Assembly: GCA_050747525.1 (NCBI GenBank)
Contig: JBOGOC010000110.1
Location: forward strand, 85,515-149,514
From: JBOGOC01 sp050747525
GTDB lineage: Bacteria; Acidobacteriota; Polarisedimenticolia; JACPZX01; DASXTC01
Length of the DNA: 64,000 nt
Direction of reading: 5' to 3'
Below are positions 17,073-25,760 of this stretch, piece after piece (the stretch's first letter is position 1; every line of letters begins with the position of its first letter). The notes under the pieces were generated by a model, which was given only the letters and a program-made list of their open reading frames with translations, made no database searches and had not been told where the DNA came from. Position numbers and translations under genes: made by a program.

Positions 17073-18284
17073 CTAAGGCGAGAAGACGCCGGTCTTCGGA
17101 TGGTACGCCTGCCAGTCGAACCAGAAATCCTTCAGACAGGCGATGCGTTCCAGTGGCTTCGCCGCGGGACCCGAGACGGCCGTCCCCGAGAAGTCCCATG
17201 TGCTTCCGGCTCCCCCCTCGATCAGCAGGGGACGGTCCTCCCCGACCTCCAGGAACAGCTCCAGCGGGCCCTCTTCGGCGTCGCGATCGAAGCAGCGCAG
17301 CGAGCGGCCATCGGGGTGCAGCACGATGGCCACGGCCCGCTTTCCGACCGAGTCCAGGATCAGCTTGCGCTCGGCCAGCACCTTCCACGGATAGGCCTTC
17401 GCGTCGGGGCCCTCTTCCACGCCCACCACCAGGTCCCGCGGCTGCAAGGCGTCGTCCGGCCCAGCGGGGAAGGGCGTGGGGTAGGCCGCGATCTTCTCCT
17501 CCCAGTCGGGCTTGGCGTAGCGCTCCGCCCTCTCTTCCACCGGCATCAGCACCTGCGTGTCCGGGTGCTCGGCCTTCCAGACGGCGAAGGTCACCTCGTC
17601 CCACGGCATCATCTCCAGGCGCCTGCCGGCCAGAGGGCCGGCGATCGCGGCGCCCGTGACCTGCTGCCACCAGGTCCCCGTCTCGTCGTCGCGCATGATG
17701 AAGTTCTGGTTGTTGATTCCGGCCAGGCGGAAATGCAGCGCCCGCCCATCCACCGTCGATTTCCACACCAGACCGGTGTGGCAGAGCGTTCAGTAGGTGC
17801 CGACGACGGGCACCCCCTCGATCTCGTCGTTGACCAGATGATGGTACGCGAGCGCGCGCACGGGATAGGCGCGCGCGGATCCGTTCAGGTGAATCCCCAT
17901 CACCAGGTCGTCGTCCTTCACGTGGGATGCCTCGGCCGCGGAGGCGAACGCCGGCCGGTCCACGGGATTGAACATCTTCTCGTAGATGTTCACGCGTGCC
18001 CCCCACGCGGCGGCCGCCAGCAGGATCACGGCCAGGGCGGCCGGCACGCGTCCAATCCAGCGCAGCCGCGGCCAGAGCAGAACCATCGTGACGAGGCCCA
18101 GGAGGAGCCCGGCGGCGGACAGGGCCGGCGCCCATTCGCGCATGGCGTAGGCCACCGCGACGCCCTCCGGCGTCTGCCGGACGAACGGCCTGATGAGGAA
18201 GACCGGAACGACCACCGGCACGGCGCAGCCCACCGCCAGTAGCCCCAGCACGAAAGCCAGAGGTCCCTTACCTGGACGCGTCAC
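17073..18284 (-). CDS. DUF3179 membrane protein, candidate selenoprotein (UxxC)
   Basis: Read through one in-frame UGA (17790-17792), this is a 403-residue protein. Three hydrophobic segments (about 9-33, 53-73, 80-97) precede a DUF3179 domain (LVMGIHLNGSARAYPVRALAYHHLVND...GVPVVGTY). DUF3179 proteins normally continue Y-C-P/T-L-C; here UGA takes the place of the first cysteine, giving GTY-U165-TLC168, a UxxC redox motif. The frame continues without a break through the rest of the domain (FRLAGINNQNFIMRDDETGTWWQQ...GPLAGRRLEMMPW) and a second DUF3179-like half. A perfect hairpin with loop GGUCU starts 8 nt after the UGA. The GTG start overlaps the upstream gene by 17 nt. Without recoding the gene would yield two fragments, neither with a complete domain. 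Confidence 0.85.
17763..17781 (-). promoter_or_regulatory. SECIS-like hairpin of the DUF3179 gene
   Basis: On the minus strand, CCACACC and GGTGTGG form a perfect 7-bp stem with loop GGTCT, starting 8 nt after the UGA; the loop begins 15 nt after it. Bacterial SECIS elements sit immediately downstream of the UGA and need a G early in the apical loop. The E. coli fdhF element has the same GGUCU in its apex. Identity as a SECIS is inferred. Confidence 0.7.
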
Positions 18285-18843
18285 GCCCCACCCCCAGCGC
18301 GTCGGCCACGCGGTTGATGTAGCAGAACCAGGAAGCGATGAGCGTGATCTGGAGAATCGCCTGGTCGTCGAACCCGTGCGCCCGCAGCGTCTCGTGATCC
18401 GCGGGCCCGATGGTGGTGGCGTCGCGCGTCACCTTGCCCACGTAGTCGAGCATCGCGCGATCCCGCGCGGCCAGAGGGGCACGCTCGTAGTCGTGGATGA
18501 TGGCCATGACCAGCGCTTCGTCCAGGGTCACGCGACGCAGAAACTCTGCGTGGGACTCGATTCAGTAGTGGCATCGGTTCAGGGCCGAGACGCGCGCGGC
18601 GATCATCTCGTGCTGCCGGCGTTCGAGGGGCAGCTCGGGCGACATGAGGACGCCGAAGGTGGCGAAGGCGTGGTAGAGCGCCTCGGGGATCAGGGAGTGC
18701 GAGGCGACGATCTTCGACGTGCCGTCTCCCGTCGGATGGACGGGAATGGCGTATTCCGCCGGATAGAGGTCCCGCTGTGCCTCCACCGCGGCACGCAGGG
18801 CATCGCCTGCTTCCGGCAGCGGGATCGTGCGGATCCACGTCAT
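18268..18843 (-). CDS. AhpD-like peroxidase-related protein, candidate selenoprotein (CxxU)
   Basis: Read through an in-frame UGA (18562-18564), this encodes 191 residues of the carboxymuconolactone decarboxylase/AhpD superfamily, closest in pattern to the peroxidase-related enzymes. The family active site is CxxC within an N-C-x-Y-C-x-x-x-H context; here it reads LNRC91-H-Y-U94-IESHAEFLRR, with UGA in place of the second cysteine. The residues beyond it (DYVGKVTRDATTIGPADHETLRAHG, then LIASWFCYINRVADALG) are typical of the family C-terminus. AAGGAG lies 8 nt before the ATG. The gene follows the FG-GAP gene by 19 nt and overlaps the DUF3179 gene by 17 nt. Expected role: thiol/selenol-dependent peroxide reduction. 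CxxU members of this superfamily are known from selenoproteome surveys. Confidence 0.87.
18535..18551 (-). promoter_or_regulatory. SECIS-like hairpin of the AhpD-like gene
   Basis: On the minus strand, ACGCAGA and TCTGCGT form a perfect 7-bp stem with loop GTT, beginning 10 nt after the UGA; the loop G is 17 nt past it. Position and the leading G in the loop fit a bacterial SECIS. Identity is inferred. Confidence 0.65.
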
Positions 18844-18862
18844 GGGGCAACTCCTTTTCCGC

Positions 18863-21130
18863 TCAGTCTAGACGAACTCCGCGATTCACGGACACCTGGC
18901 GGCTGCCGTCTCCCCCGCCGAGGCGGAAGGGCTTCAGCGGCAGGGGGACGGCTCTGGCCCGGCCCTCCCTCACCACGTAGCGGCCGTTCATGGCGAGATT
19001 CTCGAGAACCTGCGGCGGCCCGCCCGCTGGCCACCGGATCTCCACGCGCAGGATCTCCGAGGCGTCGCCCAGGCCAATCTCCTGACGCAGCGGCGAGGCC
19101 CCGAAGCTTCCACCGGTGCGGACGGTCCGGTGAATCGCCCGCTCGCCGTTCGGCGTCCTTACCACAATCCGGATCCGGGCGCCGAACGCGGCGCGGTTCG
19201 ATCGCTCACCTTCCAGCTTCAGCGCGATCCACGAGTTGGCGTTGCCCGGGTTCTCGAAGAGGGCATTGCGGAAGCGATCGGCTTCGAAGGCTCCTCCCAC
19301 GGCCTCGTAGATATCCTGATCGCCGTCGTTGTCCAGGTCCGCGAACGAGACACCGTGCCCCTTCTGCAGATGCCCCAGTCCGGCCGACGTGGTCACGTCC
19401 TGGAACGATCTCCCCGCATCGTTACGGAAGGCGCGATTGGGGAGGAGCATCCCCAGATCCGGATTGCCGGTCCCCAGGTACATATCGAGCCATCCGTCGT
19501 TGTCGAAGTCACCGTAGTTGGACCCCATGGTCAGCAGCAGGCGATCGAGCTTCGTGGGCCGGGTGACGTCCGTGAAGGTTCCGTCGCGGTTGTTCCTGTA
19601 CAGGTGCGGCATCTCGCCGCTATGAGGCAGCCCCAGGTAGTCGGCCGGGACGTCCCCCGGATCGAGGAGGAAGCCGGACACGAAGATGTCCTCCCATCCA
19701 TCGTTGTCATAGTCCCAGAACCACGTCGGGAAGCTGTGGATGGGCAGCGTGACCCGGGCGGATGGCGCCAGGTCCGTGAACCGCCATGAGGGACAGGCCG
19801 CCCCGCCCGCCGGGAACGGGGCCGTCGCGGGCCCCTCGTTGTGAAACAGGCGGTTCGGCCCCCCCTTGATGGACACGTAGAGATCGGGCCGGCCGTCGTT
19901 GTCCATGTCTCCCGCGGCGACCCCCTTGACGAACTCGCTGATCGCGACGCCGGCCGCCTGCGCGCATTCACGGAACGTTCCATCGCGGTTGCTGTGATAC
20001 AGCTCGCTGGGCGTGTCGTCGCCGGGGGTGGCTTCGTTGCCGACGAACAGGTCGAGCCAGCCGTCCATGTCGAAATCGAACCAGACCGCGGCCTGGGTCG
20101 GATACGACCCGGTCAGCCCCGATGCCTGCGCGACGTCCGTGAAGGTCCCGTCCCCGTTGTTGCGCAGGAGCGACCTGGGGTAGTGCCCCGCGGACCCCAT
20201 CCATGCTCCTCTCAAGACCAGCAGGTCCAGGCGGCCGTCGTTGTCGTAGTCCGTCTGCATAATGTTCAGCCCGCCCACGAGGCCCGTCAGTCCGGCCTCG
20301 GTGGTGCGATCCGCGAACGTTCCGTTCGACTCGTTGCGGAAGTAGTGCAGCTGGTCGGCCAGCCCCATGGCGGAGACGAAGAGGTCCAGGTCGCCGTCCC
20401 CGTCGAAGTCATCTGTGGCCGTTCCACCGGCCAGGTCGTCCCCGTCCAGGCCGAGCAGTCCGCTCACGTCCTCGAAGCGAGGCATCGGATACTCCGAGTC
20501 GAAGAGGCGCGGCGCCAGAAGCCATCGATCGGGAATGCCGTTCGGATACTCTCCAAGGGTCATCGAGGCGATGTTGAGCAGCCACCGCGCCTGAAGATCC
20601 GCGGGGTTCTGCTCCAGGAACCAGGTCAGGATTCGCCCCGCCACGCGCGATCCGCGTTGCTCCTGATGGATCCCCGCGTCCATGATGGGGAACAGGCACG
20701 AGCGTGCATTGTGGTGCAGCACGCAGTTGTCCTCCTCGCCTCTCCTCAGGTGCGCGATGGCCTGGCGGATCCTGAGGTCTTTCCACACGTCGGCCTGCAT
20801 GCTCACCTTGGCGTTCCTCATCATCGACTCGAGCTGGTCGAGGCGGGTGATGGCGTCCGTCGTGCGGCCCGCATTGAGGAGCTCGTTGGCCAGGGCCCAC
20901 AGGACGTTCGGCTCGAGCACGGCCCCGCGGCCGGGGAGGCTCTCCTCGATGAGCCTCGCGCGGCCGCCGTTCATGAAGACATTGGTGCCTGGATCGGTCT
21001 GCTCCGTGATCTGCCTGAGGCGCTCGGCCACTTTTCGGTTCTCCTCCGGAGACTCCCCCGCGAGAAGCGGCAGGCTGCATCCGAGGAGCAGGAGTCCAAG
21101 GCAGATCGCACTCGGCCGGGACGGGCTCAT
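18863..21130 (-). CDS. FG-GAP/VCBS repeat lipoprotein with ASPIC/UnbV C-terminus
   Basis: This encodes about 755 residues from ATG 21128-21130; the frame is open to 21265 but this start puts a lipoprotein signal (LGLLLLGC) at the N-terminus. A helical, TPR-like region follows (to about 200). The body carries about seven FG-GAP/VCBS repeats, each with a calcium-type loop such as DFDGDGDLDLFV, DYDNDGRLDLLV or DLDNDGDQDIYE. The C-terminal ~110 residues match the ASPIC/UnbV domain (FGARIRIVVRTPNGERAIHRTV...GGSFGAS, RVEIRWPAGG). These proteins form beta-propellers on the cell surface; the ligand is unknown. It is the first gene of the minus-strand run that ends in the two UGA-containing genes. Confidence 0.88.
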   Translation of the reverse strand: MSPSRPSAICLGLLLLGCSLPLLAGESPEENRKVAERLRQITEQTDPGTNVFMNGGRARLIEESLPGRGAVLEPNVLWALANELLNAGRTTDAITRLDQLESMMRNAKVSMQADVWKDLRIRQAIAHLRRGEEDNCVLHHNARSCLFPIMDAGIHQEQRGSRVAGRILTWFLEQNPADLQARWLLNIASMTLGEYPNGIPDRWLLAPRLFDSEYPMPRFEDVSGLLGLDGDDLAGGTATDDFDGDGDLDLFVSAMGLADQLHYFRNESNGTFADRTTEAGLTGLVGGLNIMQTDYDNDGRLDLLVLRGAWMGSAGHYPRSLLRNNGDGTFTDVAQASGLTGSYPTQAAVWFDFDMDGWLDLFVGNEATPGDDTPSELYHSNRDGTFRECAQAAGVAISEFVKGVAAGDMDNDGRPDLYVSIKGGPNRLFHNEGPATAPFPAGGAACPSWRFTDLAPSARVTLPIHSFPTWFWDYDNDGWEDIFVSGFLLDPGDVPADYLGLPHSGEMPHLYRNNRDGTFTDVTRPTKLDRLLLTMGSNYGDFDNDGWLDMYLGTGNPDLGMLLPNRAFRNDAGRSFQDVTTSAGLGHLQKGHGVSFADLDNDGDQDIYEAVGGAFEADRFRNALFENPGNANSWIALKLEGERSNRAAFGARIRIVVRTPNGERAIHRTVRTGGSFGASPLRQEIGLGDASEILRVEIRWPAGGPPQVLENLAMNGRYVVREGRARAVPLPLKPFRLGGGDGSRQVSVNRGVRLD

Positions 21131-21330
21131 GCCGGGAAGCCAGCAAGAGCCGGGCCAGATGCGGTGACCGCGCCCTTCCTGCTCAAGTGTCTGCATCGAC
21201 AGATCTTTTTCTGATGCACCGTCGAAGCGGGATTGTCTGCTCATAGGGCCTATGTCGGGCGCCATAGTGGGTGCGGTATGTCTCCGGAACCGGCCTCCTT
21301 GGTGTCATCCTCTATGAAGGAGGGCAGACC

Positions 21331-22320
21331 ATGAGACATCGAATGTCCGCAGCCGCTACGGCTCTCGCCGGAGCGCTGGCCCTGGCAGGCTGCTTCAGCC
21401 GCGAGGAGAACCTGGTCATCAGGCCCGACGGCTCCGTCCTGGCGACCGTCACCATGCAGGGAGACGAAGCGGACTACCTTTCGGGAGAACGGCTGGAAGC
21501 GCCGTCCGGCTGGAGCGCCTCGGAAGAGGCACGCGTGGAGAACGGAGAACGTCAGATCACCGCCGTCTGGAAAGCCGAGCTCCCTGGCCTCAACCGCTAC
21601 CCGCGATCCTTCGCGCGCCCGGGTGACTCCGGCGCGGAGGCATCGGTGCTGATGCAGACGAGCCTGGACGTGGAGGAGCACCCCGACCGCCGCGTGTACC
21701 GCTTCAGGCGCGTCTTCACCGGCCGCCGCGCGGGGATGTATGCCGCGCTTCGGAGCGAGATGGTCCCCTCGGGGCTTCAAGATAAGGCGGAAAAGGATCC
21801 CGACGGGCTCTCTGCCGAGGAAAGAGAGCGCCTCTTCGCGGGATACGCATCCTACGAGTCCGAGGCCACGCTCCTTCGCGCCCGCAACGCCCTGGGGCGG
21901 GCCGTTCGGGAGGGAGTCATGGACCTGGAGTCGTTCGAGCCGACCCTCGAGGCTCTGCGCTCGTTCCTGAAGGAGCGCCTGTCGGAAGAAGCGCTGCGGA
22001 GCCTCTTCCTGCTCCCGGACGACGAGCAGGGACAGGCGATGGATCGCCTCCACAAGGACATCAGGCGCCAGATGGAGAGCGCCGCGCCTTCCGCGACCAG
22101 GGCCGGACTGCGGGAAATCCTGGATCGCGAAGAGAGGATCTTCGAGGTGTCTCAGGATCTCACCGACGACGGCTTCCAGCTGACCGTGCAGCTTCCCGGG
22201 ACGGTGGTGGAGGCGAACTCACGCGACGTGCGGGCGGACCAGGTGCTGTGGCAGATCGCCGGGAGCGACCTGCTGGAAGGGGATCTCGTTCTCACGGCCG
22301 TCAGCGTCGCGGCGCGATGA
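21331..22320 (+). CDS. lipoprotein of unknown function in a sigma-factor operon
   Basis: This encodes 329 residues from ATG 21331, which follows GAAGGAGGG. The N-terminus is a lipoprotein signal with lipobox LALAGC. The first half has beta-type repeats around VIRPDGSVLATVTM. The second half is strongly helical and charged (EERERLFAGYASYESEATLLRARNAL and on). I recognise no family. Its last bases overlap the next start as ATGA, which places it in one operon with an ECF sigma factor and an anti-sigma factor. It may be the envelope sensor or a target of that switch. Confidence 0.8.
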   Translation: MRHRMSAAATALAGALALAGCFSREENLVIRPDGSVLATVTMQGDEADYLSGERLEAPSGWSASEEARVENGERQITAVWKAELPGLNRYPRSFARPGDSGAEASVLMQTSLDVEEHPDRRVYRFRRVFTGRRAGMYAALRSEMVPSGLQDKAEKDPDGLSAEERERLFAGYASYESEATLLRARNALGRAVREGVMDLESFEPTLEALRSFLKERLSEEALRSLFLLPDDEQGQAMDRLHKDIRRQMESAAPSATRAGLREILDREERIFEVSQDLTDDGFQLTVQLPGTVVEANSRDVRADQVLWQIAGSDLLEGDLVLTAVSVAAR

Positions 22321-22799
22321 CCGACCCCGAGCAGGTGGTGCGCGACAGCCAGCCATTCGTCCGGCGGGTCGCGTACCACTTTCTGCGCAACCGGGACGAC
22401 GCGGCGGACGTCGCCCAGGACGTTCTGATGCGGCTGCACCAGCAGCTTCCTTCCCTGCCGTCGGGAACGAACCTGAACGCGTGGCTCTACCGTGTCACGG
22501 CCAACCTGTCGATCAACTTCCGGCGGGACAGCGCACGCCGCGCGCGCCGGGACGACGAGTCCGCCCGCTCGCGTCGCGCGACGGTGGAGGCGGCCGAGCC
22601 GGCCGGGTTCGCCCGCGCGCTGGCCGAAGCCATCGACGGGCTGCCGCCTCAGCAGCGCGGGGTGGTCACGCTGCGTCTGATGGAGGAGCGCACCTTCGCG
22701 GAGATCGCCCGCATTTTCGGCGTGACCGACGGCACCGTGAAGGTCCAGTTCGCTCGAGGGATGAGGCGACTGAAAGAATCACTGCACGCCTGGAGGTGA
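22317..22799 (+). CDS. ECF-type RNA polymerase sigma factor
   Basis: This encodes 160 residues from ATG 22317 (ATGA overlap with the lipoprotein gene). Region 2 is seen as RRVAYHFLRNRDDAADVAQDVLMRLH with NLNAWLYRVTANLSINFRR; region 4 as LPPQQRGVVTLRLMEERTFAEIARIFGVTDGTVKVQFARGMRRLKE. The next gene begins 4 nt after the stop and encodes a zinc-type anti-sigma factor, the usual partner. Confidence 0.94.
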   Translation: MTDPEQVVRDSQPFVRRVAYHFLRNRDDAADVAQDVLMRLHQQLPSLPSGTNLNAWLYRVTANLSINFRRDSARRARRDDESARSRRATVEAAEPAGFARALAEAIDGLPPQQRGVVTLRLMEERTFAEIARIFGVTDGTVKVQFARGMRRLKESLHAWR

Positions 22800-22803
22800 C
22801 GAC

Positions 22804-23229
22804 ATGACCCGATGTGAAGAGCTTCAGGATCTGCTCCCCCTGCATGCGACAGGAGATATCACGGTGGAGGATGGGCTACGGGTGGAAGAGCATCTGGATT
22901 CCTGTCCTGCCTGTCGTGAGACTCTGGCGCTGTACGCCCGGATGGTGCGGACCGCGCGCCTCGAGCTGGCCCCCGAGGCACGGGGCGGGACCGAGCCTCG
23001 ACCGGCGTGGTCGCCGCTTCGGCGCAGGGCTGCGGCTGCCGCCCTGCTGGCGGCCTCCCTGGCCACGGGGCTGGCCCTGGGGCGTTTGACCGCGCGGCCC
23101 GAGCCGCTTCAGCTCCAGACCCGGCCAGGCCCGACTCTCGAAGGGACCCGCTCCGCTATCCCTCTGTCCATCTTCTCGCCGAGCGCGCGCGAGCACGTCA
23201 GCAGGGCGGCCCGAAGCGGAATGAGATGA
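22804..23229 (+). CDS. zinc-binding anti-sigma factor (zf-HC2)
   Basis: This is a 141-residue membrane protein. The N-terminal anti-sigma zinc domain has C4, then H in EEHLDSCPACR with its C-x-x-C, matching the HX3CX2C family pattern. One transmembrane helix (about 77-95) follows a basic stretch, and the remaining ~45 residues lie outside. GGAGGTGA overlaps the end of the sigma gene and serves as its ribosome-binding site. It should hold the adjacent sigma factor at the membrane. Confidence 0.9.
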   Translation: MTRCEELQDLLPLHATGDITVEDGLRVEEHLDSCPACRETLALYARMVRTARLELAPEARGGTEPRPAWSPLRRRAAAAALLAASLATGLALGRLTARPEPLQLQTRPGPTLEGTRSAIPLSIFSPSAREHVSRAARSGMR

Positions 23230-23271
23230 ACGTGGCGCCAAGCGTGGCCTCGTCGTAACGTTCCGGCAACC

Positions 23272-23859
23272 ATGCCGTCTCCATCCATCGATGTCGAACA
23301 CGTGGTCGGGGCGCCGTCCCTCGCCTATTGCTCCATCTGCCGGGGAGTCCTGCCCTTCGAGACCTGCGGGCGCCACTCATCCAGGGAGCGGTGCTCACGG
23401 TGCGGCACCGAGTTCCGGCGCTGTCATCCGGGGGCCCCGGATCGCCGCCGCGCGGCGCGCTACCTGCTCTATGGCTCCGTGGCCGGGCTGCTGACCGTGG
23501 TGGTGGCCGTGGGCGGGGGGAAGCTGGCCCCCTGGCTGTCGGGCGACGTGCCCTGGGCCGGCACCGTCTGTCTGCTGCTCGCGCTGGGGGCGGGCTGCCT
23601 CGCGCGAAGCGCGCTGGCGTTGTCCTCGGCCAGCCGCTACGAGCCTCTCGCTCCCCACGAGTGGGACGAGGTGTCACGCCGGCTGTGCGCCGGGATGATC
23701 CGCTCGGAGGTGGAGGACGAGCTGTGGCGCCGAGGCTGGCGCCCCGGCAAGGTCCGCACCATTCTGGACGGCCTCAGCCCCATCCCGAAGAGCCGGTTCA
23801 GACCCGCTGCCGGCACAGCTCCAGCGCCAGCGCCGCCAGACGCCCGGCGAACGTGGTGA
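23272..23859 (+). CDS. zinc-ribbon membrane protein of unknown function
   Basis: This encodes 195 residues. The first ~52 hold a double zinc ribbon (CSICRGVLPFETC, then CSRCGTEFRRC). Two transmembrane helices follow (about 64-82 and 98-118). The C-terminal half (HEWDEVSRRLCAGMIRSEVEDELWRRGW) is helical with a Pro/Ala tail. It follows the sigma/anti-sigma pair by 42 nt and may be in that operon. Its last 62 nt overlap the end of the convergent M20 peptidase gene. Confidence 0.65.
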   Translation: MPSPSIDVEHVVGAPSLAYCSICRGVLPFETCGRHSSRERCSRCGTEFRRCHPGAPDRRRAARYLLYGSVAGLLTVVVAVGGGKLAPWLSGDVPWAGTVCLLLALGAGCLARSALALSSASRYEPLAPHEWDEVSRRLCAGMIRSEVEDELWRRGWRPGKVRTILDGLSPIPKSRFRPAAGTAPAPAPPDARRTW

Positions 23860-25021
23860 GCTGATCCACCTCGATCTCCTCGTTGGGCTCGTGGTAGGTG
23901 GCTTCGTTTCCCGGCGCCCACCCCACGGCCTCGATGCCGGCCAGCACCAGGGGTTTGGCGAAGGTGCCTCCGCCGCTCCCGGTCACCCTGGCGTCGGGGG
24001 CGTGCCTGAGAATGGTCTTCACGATGGGAGCCTGAGGGTCCACCTCGCACGGAAGCGAGCTCTGGAACACCTCCACCTCGAACGTCGCCCCCGGGATGGC
24101 CACCGAACGGGCCAGCGCCAGGACCTGATCCCGTATCCCCTCGTCCGTCTGTGAGGGGACGTACCGGATGTCCAGGGTCGTCTCGCAGTCGGCCGCCACG
24201 GCGTTGGGGGCGATGCCCCCTCGGATCAGGCCGGTGTTCACGGTGGGCCCGCCCAGGATGGGGTGCGGGGTGTGCGGAAGCTTCAGGGTCTCCAGGGCGG
24301 TGAGGAAGCGCGCCATCGCGTGGATGGCGCTGACCCCCTTGTCCGGGTTCATGGCGTGCGCCTGCTTGCCCCTGGCGCGCACCTTCAGCAGGACGCGCCC
24401 CTTCTCGGCGACGTTGATCTCCTTCATGTCGCCGGCGATGTCGGGGATGATGGCGTCGGTGCACTGGATGAGCTTCTCCTCGAGCAGGTGCTCGATCCCT
24501 ACCCCTATCCCCACCTCCTCGTCTCCCACCGCGCCGAAGATGAACTCCCCGGGGATCTGCTCCTCCACCTGCTTGAGCAGCATCATGGCGGCGAACGACG
24601 ACGCCAGGGGCCCCTTGTCGTCCAGCACGCCGCGCCCGTAGAGCTTGCCGTCCTTCTCGAACGGCTCGAACGGGGCGAAGCGCCAGTCCGACGGCGAGCC
24701 GCTGGGCACCACGTCCGTGTGCAGCAGCACCATGAGCTTGCGGTATCCGGGCTCGCCGCGCCCCACGCGCGCCAGCAGGTTCTCCCGGCCCGGCACCTTG
24801 GTGTGCGTGGTCCAGGGGATGCCGAGCCGGTCCAGCTCCCTGGCCAGCACCGCGACCACCTTCCCTTCCTGCCCGGGCGAGGTCATCCCGTCGGGCCCGC
24901 CGCCCGGATAGTCCTGCTCGAAGTAGTCCACGGTGCGCTCCCGGCAGATGCGCAGCGTGAGATCCACGATGAAGGGGCGCAGCTCCTGGGCCCGGCGGTG
25001 AAGCTCGGATGCATCGGTCAT
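23798..25021 (-). CDS. M20 family metallopeptidase (ArgE/DapE type)
   Basis: This encodes 407 residues from ATG 25019-25021, preceded by AGGAGG; the frame is open further upstream but that part is antisense to the HAD gene. The di-zinc site residues are visible: VLLHTDVVPSG (first H/D), YGRGVLDDKGP (bridging D), VGDEEVG (catalytic E-E), DIAGDMK (D) and YHEPNEE (last H). A dimerisation lid lies between (KGRVLLKVRARGKQAHAM). The family removes an N-acyl or terminal amino-acid group; the substrate is open. It is part of a minus-strand run with the HAD hydrolase and sulfatase genes upstream. Confidence 0.92.
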   Translation of the reverse strand: MTDASELHRRAQELRPFIVDLTLRICRERTVDYFEQDYPGGGPDGMTSPGQEGKVVAVLARELDRLGIPWTTHTKVPGRENLLARVGRGEPGYRKLMVLLHTDVVPSGSPSDWRFAPFEPFEKDGKLYGRGVLDDKGPLASSFAAMMLLKQVEEQIPGEFIFGAVGDEEVGIGVGIEHLLEEKLIQCTDAIIPDIAGDMKEINVAEKGRVLLKVRARGKQAHAMNPDKGVSAIHAMARFLTALETLKLPHTPHPILGGPTVNTGLIRGGIAPNAVAADCETTLDIRYVPSQTDEGIRDQVLALARSVAIPGATFEVEVFQSSLPCEVDPQAPIVKTILRHAPDARVTGSGGGTFAKPLVLAGIEAVGWAPGNEATYHEPNEEIEVDQLTTFAGRLAALALELCRQRV

Positions 25022-25049
25022 CTTGGAATCCTCCTTGCCCGGCGGCCGG

Positions 25050-25760
25050 TCAGCCGCGCGAGCCGAAGATGAACTGCATGATCGCGCCGAAATCGGAGAG
25101 GTCGTCCACGAACAGGTCCGGCTCCATGGCGCGCAGCACCTCGTGGGCGACCCATCCCGTGCCCACCGCCAGCGCCCGGTACCCGTTGGCGTGGGCGGCC
25201 CGCACGTCTTCCTCCGAGTCGCCCACCAGCACCACGTCCGACGGCGGGATCGCGCGCCCCAGGCGGGCCTCGCAGCGCTCGCGCGCCACGCGCCCGATGC
25301 CGGCACGGTCGTCCGCGTCACCGCCGAACCCGCCGAAGGCGAAGTGCCCGCCCAGCCCCACGGAGCCCAGCTTGAGCCGCGCCCCCGGCTCGATGTTCCC
25401 GGTGGCCAGGCCCACCTGCGCCATGCTCACGCCGGCCAGCCGCTCCAGCAGCTCGACCACCCCGGGCATGGCACGCTTGCCCGGGACCGCGGCCAGCCGC
25501 CGCTCGAGGTGGGACAGGAACGACGAACGCAGCCGGCCCCTCTCGCGCGCCAGGTGGTCGTCGTTCACCCCCGCGTTACGGGCGATGGCGCGCAGGATCC
25601 ACGGATCGGTCATGCCGTCGAAGCGCACCGCCCGGCTGAACGGCTCGGCATCGGGAAGCTCGAACACCTCCTCGAAGGCGCGGGTCATCGCCCACCGCCC
25701 GCTTCCTCCCACGTCCAGCAGCGTGCCGTCCACGTCGAACAGCACCAGCTGCGTGGTCAC
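25050..25760 (-). CDS. HAD-superfamily hydrolase
   Basis: This encodes 236 residues from GTG 25758-25760, which overlaps the sulfatase stop as GTGA; an ATG 27 nt upstream is less likely. Motif I is LVLFDVDGTLLD with the nucleophile and general-acid aspartates, motif II is LATGN, and motif IV is VLVGDSEEDVRAAHANG. The cap is helical (C1 type), as in phosphoglycolate phosphatase and beta-phosphoglucomutase relatives. Substrate not identifiable. Confidence 0.92.
   Translation of the reverse strand: MTTQLVLFDVDGTLLDVGGSGRWAMTRAFEEVFELPDAEPFSRAVRFDGMTDPWILRAIARNAGVNDDHLARERGRLRSSFLSHLERRLAAVPGKRAMPGVVELLERLAGVSMAQVGLATGNIEPGARLKLGSVGLGGHFAFGGFGGDADDRAGIGRVARERCEARLGRAIPPSDVVLVGDSEEDVRAAHANGYRALAVGTGWVAHEVLRAMEPDLFVDDLSDFGAIMQFIFGSRG

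Noticed and set aside
17073..18843. Reading the two UGA-split genes as pseudogenes or frameshifts
   Set aside because: No frame change is needed; each gene is open except for one UGA that falls exactly on a family redox cysteine, each is followed by a perfect hairpin, and both sides are fully conserved. A nonsense or sequencing error in both is much less likely.
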